64,000 bases of DNA, from the NCBI GenBank assembly GCA_023614405.1, contig CM042684.1, positions 202,188,941 through 202,252,940 on the forward strand. Direction: 5' to 3'. The notes beneath the pieces are model-generated. The model had not been told where the DNA came from and searched no databases. It saw only the letters and a list, made by a program, of their open reading frames with translations. Position numbers and translations under genes: made by a program. Shown piece after piece: positions 36,471-47,407 of the stretch; within the stretch, counting starts at the first letter, position 1; the number at the start of each line of letters is the position of its first letter. The DNA is from Avena insularis. Its lineage: Eukaryota > Streptophyta > Magnoliopsida > Poales > Poaceae.

Positions 36471-37326
36471 AGAACAAAATGTAAATCCAAGATACGATTC
36501 GAACAAAAGACATTCAAATCAAATAAACGTAAACTGAGTGTGTTGCCACTACAACAAAGATATATATAGAATAAATATCATTAAACTCTTATTAGTACTA
36601 CAATTTATGTATTAGTCTTCTTAAAACTATTTTGTGTGTCTATGTTTATCTCTTTTAAAATATAAAAGGGCAGCGCTCCTGGCATCTCAATTTATAAAAT
36701 GCCACATAATAGAGTATTTTCTTAAAAACATGGGTATGTAGAGTTTTTATTTTATTTTGAGAGCGGGGGGGGGGGGCAATGCCCAAAAGGCCGAATTAAA
36801 AAGAGTTTGGCTATTCTACATAGGCTGCTATGTGTGGGTTATACTCTGTAGGCTATGCTCCATGGGCTTCATTCTCAAATTTGAGTGGGCTATGCTCAGC
36901 AGTCTCCTGACCCCTAAAATGCCAAAATAATATGTTCTCGACTATGCTCCATGGCTCCTTTCTCAAATTTCACTGGGTTGTGATCAGCAGTCCCCTAACC
37001 CCGAAAAGACCGAATAAAAATGTTCTGGGCTAAAGAGGAGCCGAATGAGCTACAGAGTACTAGATGTCTTCTCCTGGTTAATAAAAATTGCATTGTGATG
37101 TGCTCGGCCGGATTCGAAACAAACACCTCATAGAGGGGGGGGGGGGAATCGATAATTCTTTTTTGCAAGTATTCATGTCAAAATTTAGTAGTACAAAATA
37201 AGGTAGAAAAATTATCAACAGATTCGAAGTTCATATTCAGGAGTACTTGACCAATTCAGCAATACAGACACTGAAATACAAATAGCAGTAGAGAGAGAAC
37301 CGGTTTTTGTTTCAACTCTAAAAACC
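36471..37326. repeat. AT-rich stretch with an 89-bp direct repeat and two G12 runs
   Basis: An 89-bp unit is repeated at about 36851-36939 and 36940-37028, sharing CTATGCTCCATGG and TCTCAAATTT. Runs of twelve G lie at 36765-36776 and 37135-37146. CACTACAACAAAGATA at 36547 resembles another CACTA terminus but has no partner. No coding sequence is seen. Confidence 0.5.
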
Positions 37327-38093
37327 TTGCCGCGCGATCAGTTTGTCCTTTTCACAAAACACACTCGACCATTGGAGAAAGTAAAACTGACGATCAAGTC
37401 TGCTTTGAGTACCTTCTTTTCACATCAATGCCTGTGTGACCCCCGTATACAACCCAAAATGCCCAGGTCTCATCTAGATTGTGACACGGCCATGTTTCAA
37501 AAGAAAAGCAAGACTATCTACTGCCCTTGATTTAAACAAGTACCAGTACATCAGTATCAGTTCCACGAAATGTTTTAGTAATAATAACTATAGAACATTT
37601 GAGAGATTCAATAGCTTTCCTACTTAAAATTCAATAGTAGTACAAAGAGAATCATTTCTTGTTCTAGCTCAAAAAACAGACTCGATCATTGGAGCAAGCA
37701 AAACTGACAATCAAGTGACAATGCCTGTGTGACCCTCCATATGCACCCCAAAATGCCCAAGACTCATATAGATAATTGTGACAATGCTAACTTTCAAAAT
37801 AAAAGCAAGACAAACTGCTGCACTTGATCTAAACAAGTAATAGTACATCACTATTAGTTAAACAAAATATTTCAGTAATAGCGATGACAGAATAAAGGCA
37901 AAGGAAGACCATCTCCTGTCCTTGGCCTAAACAAGTACTGCCAGTACTGGTATATAGTAGTACAAAATAGTCCGAAGTACAAGAACTATTGCTATACTAG
38001 TACTACTATGCATCCAAAATCCAACCTCCAGTACACGTAAGTCTGTGGTATGTAGTGAAAGTGGGATACAAAAAATCTGAGGTAGTAGAATGG
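37327..38093. repeat. Duplicated 3'-flank segments beside the SINA-like pseudogene
   Basis: A block at about 37350-37580 is repeated in diverged form at about 37670-37890, sharing AATGCCTGTGTGACCC and CCAAAATGCCCA. A shorter piece recurs near 38578-38630 (GCCATGTTTCAAA). Since the pseudogene runs on the minus strand, these look like repeated 3' untranslated ends. No ORF of note. Confidence 0.5.
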
Positions 38094-39391
38094 TCAATTT
38101 GGAATTTCCCTCGCGATGGATGCATATTGAGTAATATAGGCCCTGGGTCTAAGAAGTTTTAAGGTACACCACCATGGAATGCTTATCCTTCTGCATGATG
38201 CCAGGCACCGCCCTGCTCCCAGGAGTGAAGGAATTGCGTACTGCACCCTCCCAAAACCCAGCCTCTGGTGACGGGTGATAGATGGTGAACTGCACATTGT
38301 ACAAGGGCGATGAGCACCTGTCTGGCTTGATGCACACGACGATACGATGATGTCACCCCACTCGAGCATGTAAAATAGCACAGCGAACACCGTACCATCA
38401 TCCCCAGATCCGATGTTCTCTAGTCTTGATGAGCTGGCGTCGACAATGGTGAGAGATGAACCTGGGATTTCTAAAGGAAGTAAGAATCGGCGGACTAAAT
38501 TGCAGCATGTTAAATATGCATATAAGAAGTTCTCAGGCGCCTGAGATCTAGGCACTCCCAGGAAAAAAATACAGAGCCATGTTTCAAAGGAAATGTTAGA
38601 TCATCTCCAACATTTGATCTAAACAAACTTGGATGGCATATCATCATCAGAATCATGATGGTCATATTTGCCATCTCCCACATTGTGGATGCAAAATGAC
38701 TAATCCAGTGTGAACCTATCATGTTTCTTAATCAGGAAATTAAGGTAAGCTTCAGTAATCGTGATGGAGGTCGGCGACGCGCTACTCTTCGGCTCAAAAA
38801 ACAGGCTATCTTCGGTGAACTCCTCCAGGTCCTCTCCAATCATTGAAGGTTCATAAAAGTGCAACTCCACCATGTACTGCAGAAACAAGCACGCCGCCAA
38901 CCTAACACACTGGACAGATACTGTAAGGCCATAGTCGAGCATGTCAAATCGCACAGAGAACAATGTACCATCGTCCCTAGATACCACGGTCTCTACTCTC
39001 CATTAGCCAGGTGCCAACAAAGGTTGAGAGATGTACCTGTGTTCCTCGCCATAGTGGAACTCTGCACTTCAATTGAGTGGGCTTTTTCGAGGTGAGCGAG
39101 GAGCGCTATGGGTGGGGCAGCAAACTCGTAGCCATGCTCTGTGTAGTTGCACGGGCCATCCAGGCATGCCATCTTCTGGTTGAGAAAGTCGTGGAAGGCG
39201 ACCAATTTCCCGAAGCCAACATTAGGGCATCTGCTACCTTTTCCGCTGACAACTTGGCGGTGCAACTCCTTGGAGCATGTGGCCAGCCGGACGGTACTGG
39301 TAGTGTCCATACGCATAGCAATTTCTCCGAAGGCATCGTCGCTGACCTTGCTCTAGCCACCATTCCGAATGTTGTGCATCGAATCCTCCAT
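38094..39391 (-). pseudogene. SINA/SIAH-like E3 ubiquitin ligase pseudogene with duplicated C-terminal domain
   Basis: A start ATG at 39391 follows an AAACCCTAA leader and opens a frame that stops after twelve codons (GG then TAG). It then continues in frame with SRCPNVGFG, FHDFLNQKMACLDGPC and YEFAAPPIALLAHLEKAH, the SIAH zinc-finger region of plant SINA-like proteins. The RING domain that should precede it is absent, and one expected Cys is Tyr (EHGYEF). After another stop, ORF 38700-38987 reads VVSRDDGTLFSVRFDMLDYG, the start of the substrate-binding, TRAF-like domain. A second, diverged copy of that domain (SGDDGTVFAVLFYMLEWG, ORF 38094-38555 and overlapping frames) lies further left. SINA ligases ubiquitinate bound substrates; this copy lacks RING and is broken, so it cannot. 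Confidence 0.7.
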
Positions 39392-39870
39392 TGCGTCCGA
39401 ATGGACTGGGGGCGAGGGAGGATTCAAATATGATTGTTAGGGTTTCTTGGAGGAGAGTGATGGAGGCCTGCAAGAACCAATGCAGTGGGCGAGAAATGGC
39501 TAGGAAAATTTAGGAAGTGCGATGCTCGAGAGGATCCAAAATGCGCCTAGCCAGCGTTAGCGAATGGGGAACACCGGAGATGGGGAAGATGGGAGGCTCT
39601 TTGAATGAGGGGTGTTAATTTTGCGTGTTCCCTCGTCAGTCTTCTGCAGTGGATCGAGGAAGCTTGCTGGAGTTATAGCTAGAGTGCTAGACTAGCAAGC
39701 TATCACGTCCTGACTCAGTATTGTATTGTCTCGTCACATAGACTGTGTTTCAGGAAAGGACGTGAACCCACAATTCTCCCCTCCCTGCTAGATAGCGTGC
39801 ATCGTAGAATCGCTTTTCTAGCACGCGGAGAATTTGAACCCACATGCCCAACTCTAATAATTAGGACTAC
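39392..39870. other. Unassigned sequence upstream of the SINA-like pseudogene
   Basis: The first part (about 39392-39650) would be the promoter and leader of the pseudogene on the minus strand. The remainder contains no recognised feature. Confidence 0.3.
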
Positions 39871-39871
39871 T

Positions 39872-40213
39872 AAAAAACTATAATAATAGGTGAAGCTCAA
39901 AAAATAATTATAATTTTGAGCCACGTCCATAGAATATCCATTGTATATTTGGTTCTTATACTTTGTATTATGTAGTAGTAATCAACCTATTAGCTACCTA
40001 ATAGTACTCACCATGCTCTAGAGAAATGAGGAAGAAAATTCTAGAATTATTGAAAAGTGTGTTTTGAGGTTTGTGCATATCTTTCAGTGTGCTAAAGACT
40101 ATCAATAGTATCTTCTAGATGCTAGAATGGATAGAATTAAGATCCAACGGTACTTTATGGACATAGATCGAAATTATAATTATTTTTGGGCTTCACCTAT
40201 TATAATTTTTATA
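39872..40213. mobile_element. Fold-back MITE-like element with long inverted arms
   Basis: The left arm 39872-39940 and the right arm 40150-40212 are inverted copies of about 65 bp (TAATAATAGGTGAAGCTC against the complement of GGGCTTCACCTATTATAA), about 80 percent alike, around a 210-bp AT-rich centre. No ORF. Total size and structure fit a MITE; I could not fix target duplications or a superfamily. Confidence 0.6.
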
Positions 40214-40217
40214 TAAA

Positions 40218-40657
40218 CTAGTAAAAGGCGCATGCCACACATGTATATATTGTATGAAATGTGATTAACAAACATTAAGTTGTTATAAACCAATAGTCTT
40301 GTTTGAGAAAAATGCATACATTAAGTCTATTAATAATAACTATCTACACATATTGAGAATACAACCTACTATGCTATAAATTTGGGGGGGGGGGGTGACA
40401 TGATGGTTCTAGAACATGGTGGAGTTTGCTCTAGGTAGTACTCAACACAAATCCACCAGCTCTGAACCATTGGATCTAACAGGCCAACAGTCGGGATTGG
40501 TACTATGGATCCAATTCAAAACTGCTCCTTTATAGTAGTAGAGAAAAAATGATATGGCATATACTTCTACTATCTGATTCTCACGTGCAAGGCATGTGCA
40601 ACTTACTAATAAGATATATAACACGGATATCTTTGAACATCGATCATCGGGTATAGA
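40218..40657 (-). mobile_element. Mini-Helitron, about 440 bp
   Basis: Read on the minus strand it begins TCTATACCC after an A and ends in CTAG before a T, the exact Helitron boundary rule. Just before the end is GGCATGCGCC followed by TTTTA, a short stem-loop in the expected place. It contains no gene and one G12 run (40384-40395). The 5' end is close to that of the large Helitron at 12650 (TCTATACC), which suggests related families. Confidence 0.65.
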
Positions 40658-40880
40658 TTGATAGATTCCAACATTGCTAATTGTTCGATCTCTTGCAAAT
40701 TCAAGAAAGAATCTATCGCGCTTACTTGTAGTTCAAATTTGACCTACTTTCTTTAAATCGACAAAGTTATTTGAGTGCATGGGCGTAGTTAGATAATATA
40801 TAGGGAAGCTTGAAATGTCCTGAGACTAGGGAATTGTAACAAAACTTGTCCGCGTTTTCTGAAAAAATTGGGTGGTGGCA
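40658..40880. other. Unassigned AT-rich spacer before A2
   Basis: No feature recognised. TGGCA at 40876-40880 would be the left target copy of A2, but the right end of A2 is missing so this cannot be confirmed. Confidence 0.3.
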
Positions 40881-43800
40881 TGTAACATGCCAAAACTCTA
40901 ATCCAAGTGATCAAGACTCAATCTACCCCATTTAGGGTTAACAAAAACTTTTTCTATTTAAAAATCTTTAAGCATTCATATGTGTATGCATTTAAAATAG
41001 GAGTTGTTTGAAATGCCATCTTTGAGTGATCTATTGATTGTAAAATGATTCTAAGGTGAATTAAACATCATCTTGATCATTCCCAAAGAAAAAGAAATCA
41101 AAAAGAATAAATAAAGCCAATGGTCACTTTTCCATTTTAATCACCTAGCCTACTTTGGCTATTCTAGAACTCAAATCTTAACACAAACAATTGTGGTTCT
41201 TTGCACCCCTTGCTAGTACATGTAGTGATGTGCCAAGGCCCACTTTGTTTCATCCCAAAAACTTTCAAATACTAAATTTAAATGACATTTGAAAATTGAA
41301 TGTAGTTCACATGTATAGATCACACTTATTCAAAAACCGCTCAAATGAATTCCATTTAACAAATCTTAGTAACCACAGTCTACCAAGCATCAGATCAAAG
41401 CATCCACCAAAAATCAACACAAAATTCAAAATTTTCTCTCATGTGGCCATTTTGTCGAACAGGTGGCAGACAGAGATCAAACTGCCTAACTAACACTGTT
41501 GCTAGTTAAGCCATTGTCCCCCATTGCACCCTCTCTACTCTCCTTTGTTCCCCCTGAGTCCAACCAGACCCTCATCGGCCTACCCCTAAGCCTGGAGCAG
41601 CAGTGGAGCGCCGCCAAATTATGGTCACCGCTGTCCACGGTCCACTCCTCGATCAACCTCAGCCGCTGGACCACTCCCTAGCATCGCCGCCCTTTCTCTC
41701 TGTGAGCCAGCCAGAGCGCGCAAGAGCGCGATTGCCGCCAGCATGCAGTAGACCTCCCCTTGACACCATATTGCGCATGCCACTCTGCCTTGACACCAGC
41801 ACCCCGCCAGACAAGGCCGTGCATCGCCACGCGACCCATAGTCCCCGTGATCGCTGTCGAGCACCGCCTCTGTCCCCCAGAGCGCATGAAGCTCCCGACC
41901 ACAATCCACCGCCCCTAGCGTCGCCATTAAGCCGTAGAGAACCACCAGCAGACCAGCCACCGTCCGCCTACCTCGCCACGCTGGTAGCCCCTCTGTTTCG
42001 CTGTCACCGACAAGCCGCGCCCATGCCTTTCGTTCTCACCGTCGCGCCTATATAAGCAGGCCTCCCTAGAACCATCTCCTCACACCATCCCACTCGCCTT
42101 TCTTCCCTGAAAATTTCCCCTCTTTCGCTGGAGCCGCTCGAGACACGGTTCGCCGGATTGCACCTGAGGAGTACGCTGCAGAGGAGGAGACGCTGCCGTC
42201 GATTCCGTCCACCTCAGCCCCTGCCGCTACCTCGCCTGAGTCCGCCGTCGCTGTCCAGTTCAATCGCCCGCCTCGCCACACTAGCTGGAGCGCTGGTGCG
42301 TCCCCAGTAGACCCCCACTAGCCGTTTAGGGTTTTGTCTCGCCGGCGATCAGTCCGTCATCGACGACGACTGTGGACCGTTGATCTATCATCTAATCGTA
42401 GCACCCAGATCGAACCATACCATTTCGGGTTTTATGTGTCGCTGACAAGCGGTACCAACCTGTCATCCACCCCCTGTGCCGCTGAGCGTCACTAGGACGA
42501 CCCATTTCATTTCCCGCGCTGACCCAATAATTCAAATAAGTGTTTTTCTATTTAGATTTAGAATCAATTCTATCCCTTTGTTCAAAAATCAATTCAGGAA
42601 GATTTACTGAACCAAATAGAATGATTCCAATTTTGTTGGAAAGATTGTGAAAAGATCTATCAAATCCCGTTGGATTTAATTCATTTAGAATTAGATATCT
42701 CTCATAGTAAAAATAACAAGACTGAAGAATTTGCACATTCAAACATTTTTATAAAATCAACCATAATAGATTTTGAGTTGATTCCAACTCTCAAAAATCA
42801 CATTTAACCATACCTATCTAAATATGTAATAATATTAGGGTTTGCATGAAGTGACTTTGGACTAGTACCAAAACAATTCTATATAGGCATTTGTAGTCAC
42901 TTTAAATCATTAATTATTAAACTTAAACTTATGCAAATATGATCCAACCCTTAAATCACATTCCCATATGTTTGGATATGTGGTGATGACATGTGTCCAT
43001 ATGATCCCATATTTTAAATGGAGAATATTAAATCTTAGTTAATTTCAATGAGTAGAAATTACTTTTCTCAAATAAAATAAATGAAACTAGTTCATTAAAC
43101 CTTGTGATGCTTGTGATGATACTAGATCATCAAATGTGTGCCTTAGTGTGCTAAGTAGACTAGTTAAGTATTGTTTGGTGATTGTGTACTTCGTATGTAT
43201 TTATAGACGATAGTGCCGACCAAGCTTACGAGGAGGAGGAGTTCTACCAAGAGGAGGAGGAAGAAAACTTCAACCACTACACTACACAAGGCAAGCCTAG
43301 CACTTCAAGTAAACTGAGCAAGCTATTGTTAGCAAGTTAACACTTGCAAGTATTATACTAGCAAGCCATCATTAACAATGCAAGCTAACCCTTGCAATCT
43401 AGATAACCTAAGCAAAGGCATTAGGCATTGTTTGGTTATACCACTTTGACTTATATCTTTTCCAAGTTTTATTTACAAGCTTTACTTACTTTACTTTACC
43501 AAAGTCCTTTACTTGTTTGAAGGTAGCATAAAGAGTATAAAACTTGACTTATATAGTTAGACTTAGATGTCATTCTATGGCATGAGATTGACATTAGCAT
43601 CCCACTTTAGTTAACACTCTTAACTTAGTAGTTGGAACAAGACTCAAAACTTGATTCACTTTAGATGGGAATATTTGGTGAAAATGACTTGTGAAAACCT
43701 TGGAATGATGAGTCATTCTATTGACATGTTTTGACATGTGTTGAGAAACACAAATGGTTTATGAGGATGAAAATGTTGAGGCATGAGCCTTAGCCCTTTT

Positions 43801-44779
43801 ACAAAACTGATGGTTGGGTTCGGATGCGATACCATTCCAATTTTACCATACAACCACAATACCTGAATTGGGTAAGGCTTAGCCGGAAGTTTATATGCAT
43901 TAGTATTAGTTCCCTCGCGGGAGAGGTTTGAGCTGAGGCTACCTCTCAATGTTGTCCACCTATGCAGTGCCCAAGATGACAAATGGTCATGGTTGGGAGG
44001 CCATAATCATAGGAGAGGTTCTTATACTAGGGTGTGTAATGGAAAGGTTATGTTTGATTATCTGCATACTAAGTATGATGATTCAGGGTTATCCCTGACA
44101 GATGTATCGAATCTTGTGGTGAAAGTGTACCACCTCTGTAGAGTGTAAAGCTATTTGAATAGCCGCGTCCGCGGTTATGGAGAGTTGGAGTGGCCATACT
44201 GTTCTGTTGTCAGATGTTCTCAAAAACAACTTATGAAATGAATTGTGACATGACTTGACCACAACAGAGTTGTGATTATGATGATTAAGTTCCCACTTAA
44301 GTGTTTTCCAAACTTCTTTTATCTTTCTTTATTTCTAAACTCATCTTAGGTTTCAAACTTAACTTTACAAATAAACTTAGAGTTAGCATTTACACTAGAA
44401 CTATACTACTTATTAGTGATAGTTTGCGAGTACTTAAAGAGTACTCATGGATTTTGTCCCTGGCTATTCCTATGGCCAGACTATAAAGGAGACTACCAAG
44501 ATGAAGGACAGCAGGACGACTATGATAACTAGGACTATCTCCCATCGTCAGCATTGTCTGTGACTCCGAAGATGGACCCCACCGCTATGCTATTTATTCC
44601 GCTACTTGATTGTACAAAGACTGGATCATGAGATCCTTATTTGTGTAAGACCTTATTTATGGTTTGTAATGGATGATGTACTGTGATATCCAATCTGTTA
44701 TGTCTCGCAAAAATGGTAATCCTGGGATTGCGAGGTATGGCATAACAGGCATCTGGGATTAAAAATCCGGGTGTTGACA
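40881..44779 (+). repeat. 5' LTR of A2
   Basis: Starts TGTAACATGCC, ends GGGTGTTGACA, 3899 bp, matching both A1 LTRs in reverse complement. The GC-rich block at 41600-42300 corresponds to that at 17000-17800. Confidence 0.93.
42049..42056 (+). promoter_or_regulatory. Probable TATA box in the A2 5' LTR
   Basis: TATATAAG at the same LTR position as in A1, followed by CTCACACC-type pyrimidine-rich leader sequence. Confidence 0.55.
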
Positions 44780-44782
44780 AGT

Positions 44783-44795
44783 TGGTATCAAAGCC
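44783..44795 (+). other. Primer binding site of A2
   Basis: TGGTATCAAAGCC, one mismatch to the initiator Met-tRNA complement, three bases after the LTR. Confidence 0.88.
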
Positions 44796-45009
44796 ATCCT
44801 GACCATAGGAGACCCTAGTTAGAATGGACGTCCAAACCAAAACTTAGTTTCAAAAACCAAAGTGAGTATTTATGAAAACTATTTCCTCTCTTACCCTTGG
44901 GAATTCTTTCTCTCAAAAATATTCATGTTCCTCCAAATTCTTACATTACTACATAAAACTTTGACACACTTGACCACTTCACTAACTTTCTCCTCCTAAA
45001 TTCTTATAG

Positions 45010-45780
45010 ATGGAAGCTCAATACAGCAAGTTCTACCAGTTGGGCTACGGAGGCTAACTGATCTTCAAGAGGGACTTAGATGCACAGTCTGAGTTCTTGG
45101 AGCATCCTCATCCAGAATTCCTTGGAGCTCAACTCCCGGGTCCACCAGGAGGAAATTTACAATGTCTAGTGACTGCTGATCTTCCAGGCAAGATAGAAGC
45201 ACCAGTATCTGGGAGGATTCAGTTCTCCATGAGGGAGAACAACTGGCTAGATGGATTAGCCAGGGCAATGCATGAAGCTCTCGCACGTCTATGTGCCCTC
45301 AGTGTCAACCTAATCCAAGGAACCCGCTTTGTTCACTATGCAAGGCGTGATTCCATGGGAATGCCGCTAGAGATGCCAAGTCACCCAATACTGAAGCGTC
45401 AAGTGGAGAACCTCGACTTCCTATTGTACGATAGACATAAGGAGTTGGACAATGCAAGAGAGCCAGCCAACCACAACCTCGCTATTGCTGCCCAGAAGGC
45501 CTAGACTTTCTCACTACTAGTCCAGGATCGTCAGTCTCTGTGCCGTCAACACGCCAAGAAGGATCGCACCATCGACCGTCTTTGCAAGAAGGTGGCCGAC
45601 CTCGAGAAGACCATCAAGGAGCAAGAAGATCAGCTTTCCGTAAAGGAAGAAGAAGAGGAAGGTGAAGATATCCAAGGGGATATTGACTCCTACCTTAGCA
45701 ATGATGATGACTTGCTGGAGGAAGATGTCGTGGACTTCTACATCGACGATGACGACTCCGACTTCATCGATGATGAGTAG
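45010..45780 (+). pseudogene. Extra ORF upstream of gag in A2, two in-frame stops
   Basis: Starts ATG and ends at the TAG at 45778-45780, 256 codons against 259 in A1. It keeps the same frame throughout, but TAA at 45055-45057 and TAG at 45502-45504 interrupt it. The middle (SMRENNWLDGLARAMHEALA) and the acidic tail (EEEEEGEDIQGD, DDDDSDFIDDE) closely follow A1. Lack of frameshifts over 771 bases shows it was a real protein-coding unit of the family. Confidence 0.8.
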
Positions 45781-46031
45781 ATGCACTAGAGCACTGTCAT
45801 AGCATGAGGAGTATCGGTCCCATTGTATCGTAGCTACAAAATGGTTCTTAAAACCATATGTTCTCCCTTTGATGTTGTGGTGTGTGTGTGTTTATATCGT
45901 GTGCTTTGTTTGAATGAATGAAAATAAGTTAGTTGCAAAAACCTGAGTCAAACTCAAAGTTTTATCTTTGAAATCAAAACCATGAACCTTAGAACTTTCC
46001 CTATTACCCCTTTATCTACCTCAATCTTCAG

Positions 46032-47187
46032 ATGACTCATGGAAACCAAGGAGGGAGCAGCTCATCGCAAGACCCCATGTTGCAAATCCTGCAGAATCTC
46101 ATTGCAGACCGGGAAGCAAGCAGGGCAAAGCACCAAGGTAATCTAGCAACACTGCAACAGATCGCTCAGATGGCTCTCTACAACCAGAACCATGGAAATC
46201 AGGATCATCATGGATATAAACTCAAGAACTTCCAGAATACAAATCCTCCAATCTTTAGTACCTCAGAGAACCCACTGGATGTTGATGACTGGTTGCAGAC
46301 AATGGAAAACAAGTTAAAAGTAGTTGGAGTGGATGCCAACGAGAAGGTTCTTTTTGCCACCCACTATCTGGCAGGATATGCAAGAGCATGGTGGAACAGT
46401 ATCCACACAATACACCATGGTCAAGTGATGACATGGGAAGTCTTCAAAATCAAGTTCAGCCGCACCCACGTGCCGCAGGATCTAGTCACCCGAATGAGGG
46501 ATGAATTCCGAGAGTTGAAGCAAGGTAGAATGACTATAGTGGAGTACCATGACAGATTCCTGTCCTTAGCAAGGTATGCACCTGATGAGATCAGCACAGA
46601 GGCCAAGAATAAGGAGAGATTCTTGAACAGACTGCATGATGAGATGCACCAAGAAATACCGTCCCAAGCCCTCTGCAGGGTATGCACCAAGAAACAACCG
46701 ACCCCCAATGTCTCGCCCAAGCTACCCCAACCGTAGCGGAGGAAATGTGAAGTCTGGAGGAAACAACAATCACTCCGGCAACACCAGCAATTTCAACTGT
46801 GCCCCTCCCAAGAGCAACAACAACAACAACCACACCAACAACACTGCACCCCGAACTAGAAGCAATGATGTGCCTGTGGTAGTGAAAGACAAGTCTCAGA
46901 TCACTTGTTTTGAGGGTGGAGTGAAGGGCCACTATTCCAATGAATGCCCCAAGAAGATTGCTGCCACTTCAAATGTAAATGCCCTAGCTCAACAGCAGTG
47001 TCGTGTTCAACCAGGAAGAAGATTTGCCCCAGGGAACCCTCACAACCGCAACGGCCGTCTCTTCCACATGAACACCGAAGAAGCCCAAGAAGCGCCAGAT
47101 GTAGTGTTGGGTATGTTTTCTGTCAACTCAGTTCTAGCAAGAGTATTGTTTGATTCGGGAACATCACACTCATTTTTCACCAAATAA
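46032..47187 (+). pseudogene. Gag and protease start of A2
   Basis: ORF 46032-46736 opens MTHGNQGGSSSSQDP and holds the capsid-like THYLAGYARAWWNSI and EYHDRFLSLARYAPDEIS. A deletion of about 40 codons relative to A1 near 46650 shifts the frame, so the knuckle and protease lie in ORF 46636-47187. The knuckle reads CFEGGVKGHYSNEC, with its second Cys changed to Gly. The protease motif is LFDSGTSHSF and a stop follows shortly after. Confidence 0.88.
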
Positions 47188-47402
47188 TTTGCATGCACTA
47201 GTAAGATTCACCCAATCAACCTGAAGCATGTCATGATAGTTCAAATCCTTGGTTCAACTACAAAAGCTAGAAAAATTTGCAAAGTTGTGCCTAACAGAAT
47301 ACATGGGATAGATTTTTAAGCTAATCTAATAGTACGTGGAACCAAATGATTGGAAGTAGTACTAGGAATGGATTGGATGTCAAAGCATAAAGGATTGATA
47401 GA

Positions 47403-47407
47403 CTCTG
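47403..47407. repeat. Target-site duplication of B2, left copy (mutated)
   Basis: CTCTG here, CTGTG at 61988-61992. A1 at the homologous site (minus strand near 21265) reads ACTGTGC, so the right copy is original and the left has one G-to-C change. Confidence 0.8.

Noticed and set aside
36547..36562. CACTACAACAAAGATA as a second CACTA terminus
   Set aside because: No matching inverted end or target duplication nearby; too short to support alone.
38045..38056. GTAGTG as the right end of the CACTA element at 34643
   Set aside because: Its complement reads CACTACATACC, which does not match CACTACAAGAAAA beyond the first six bases.
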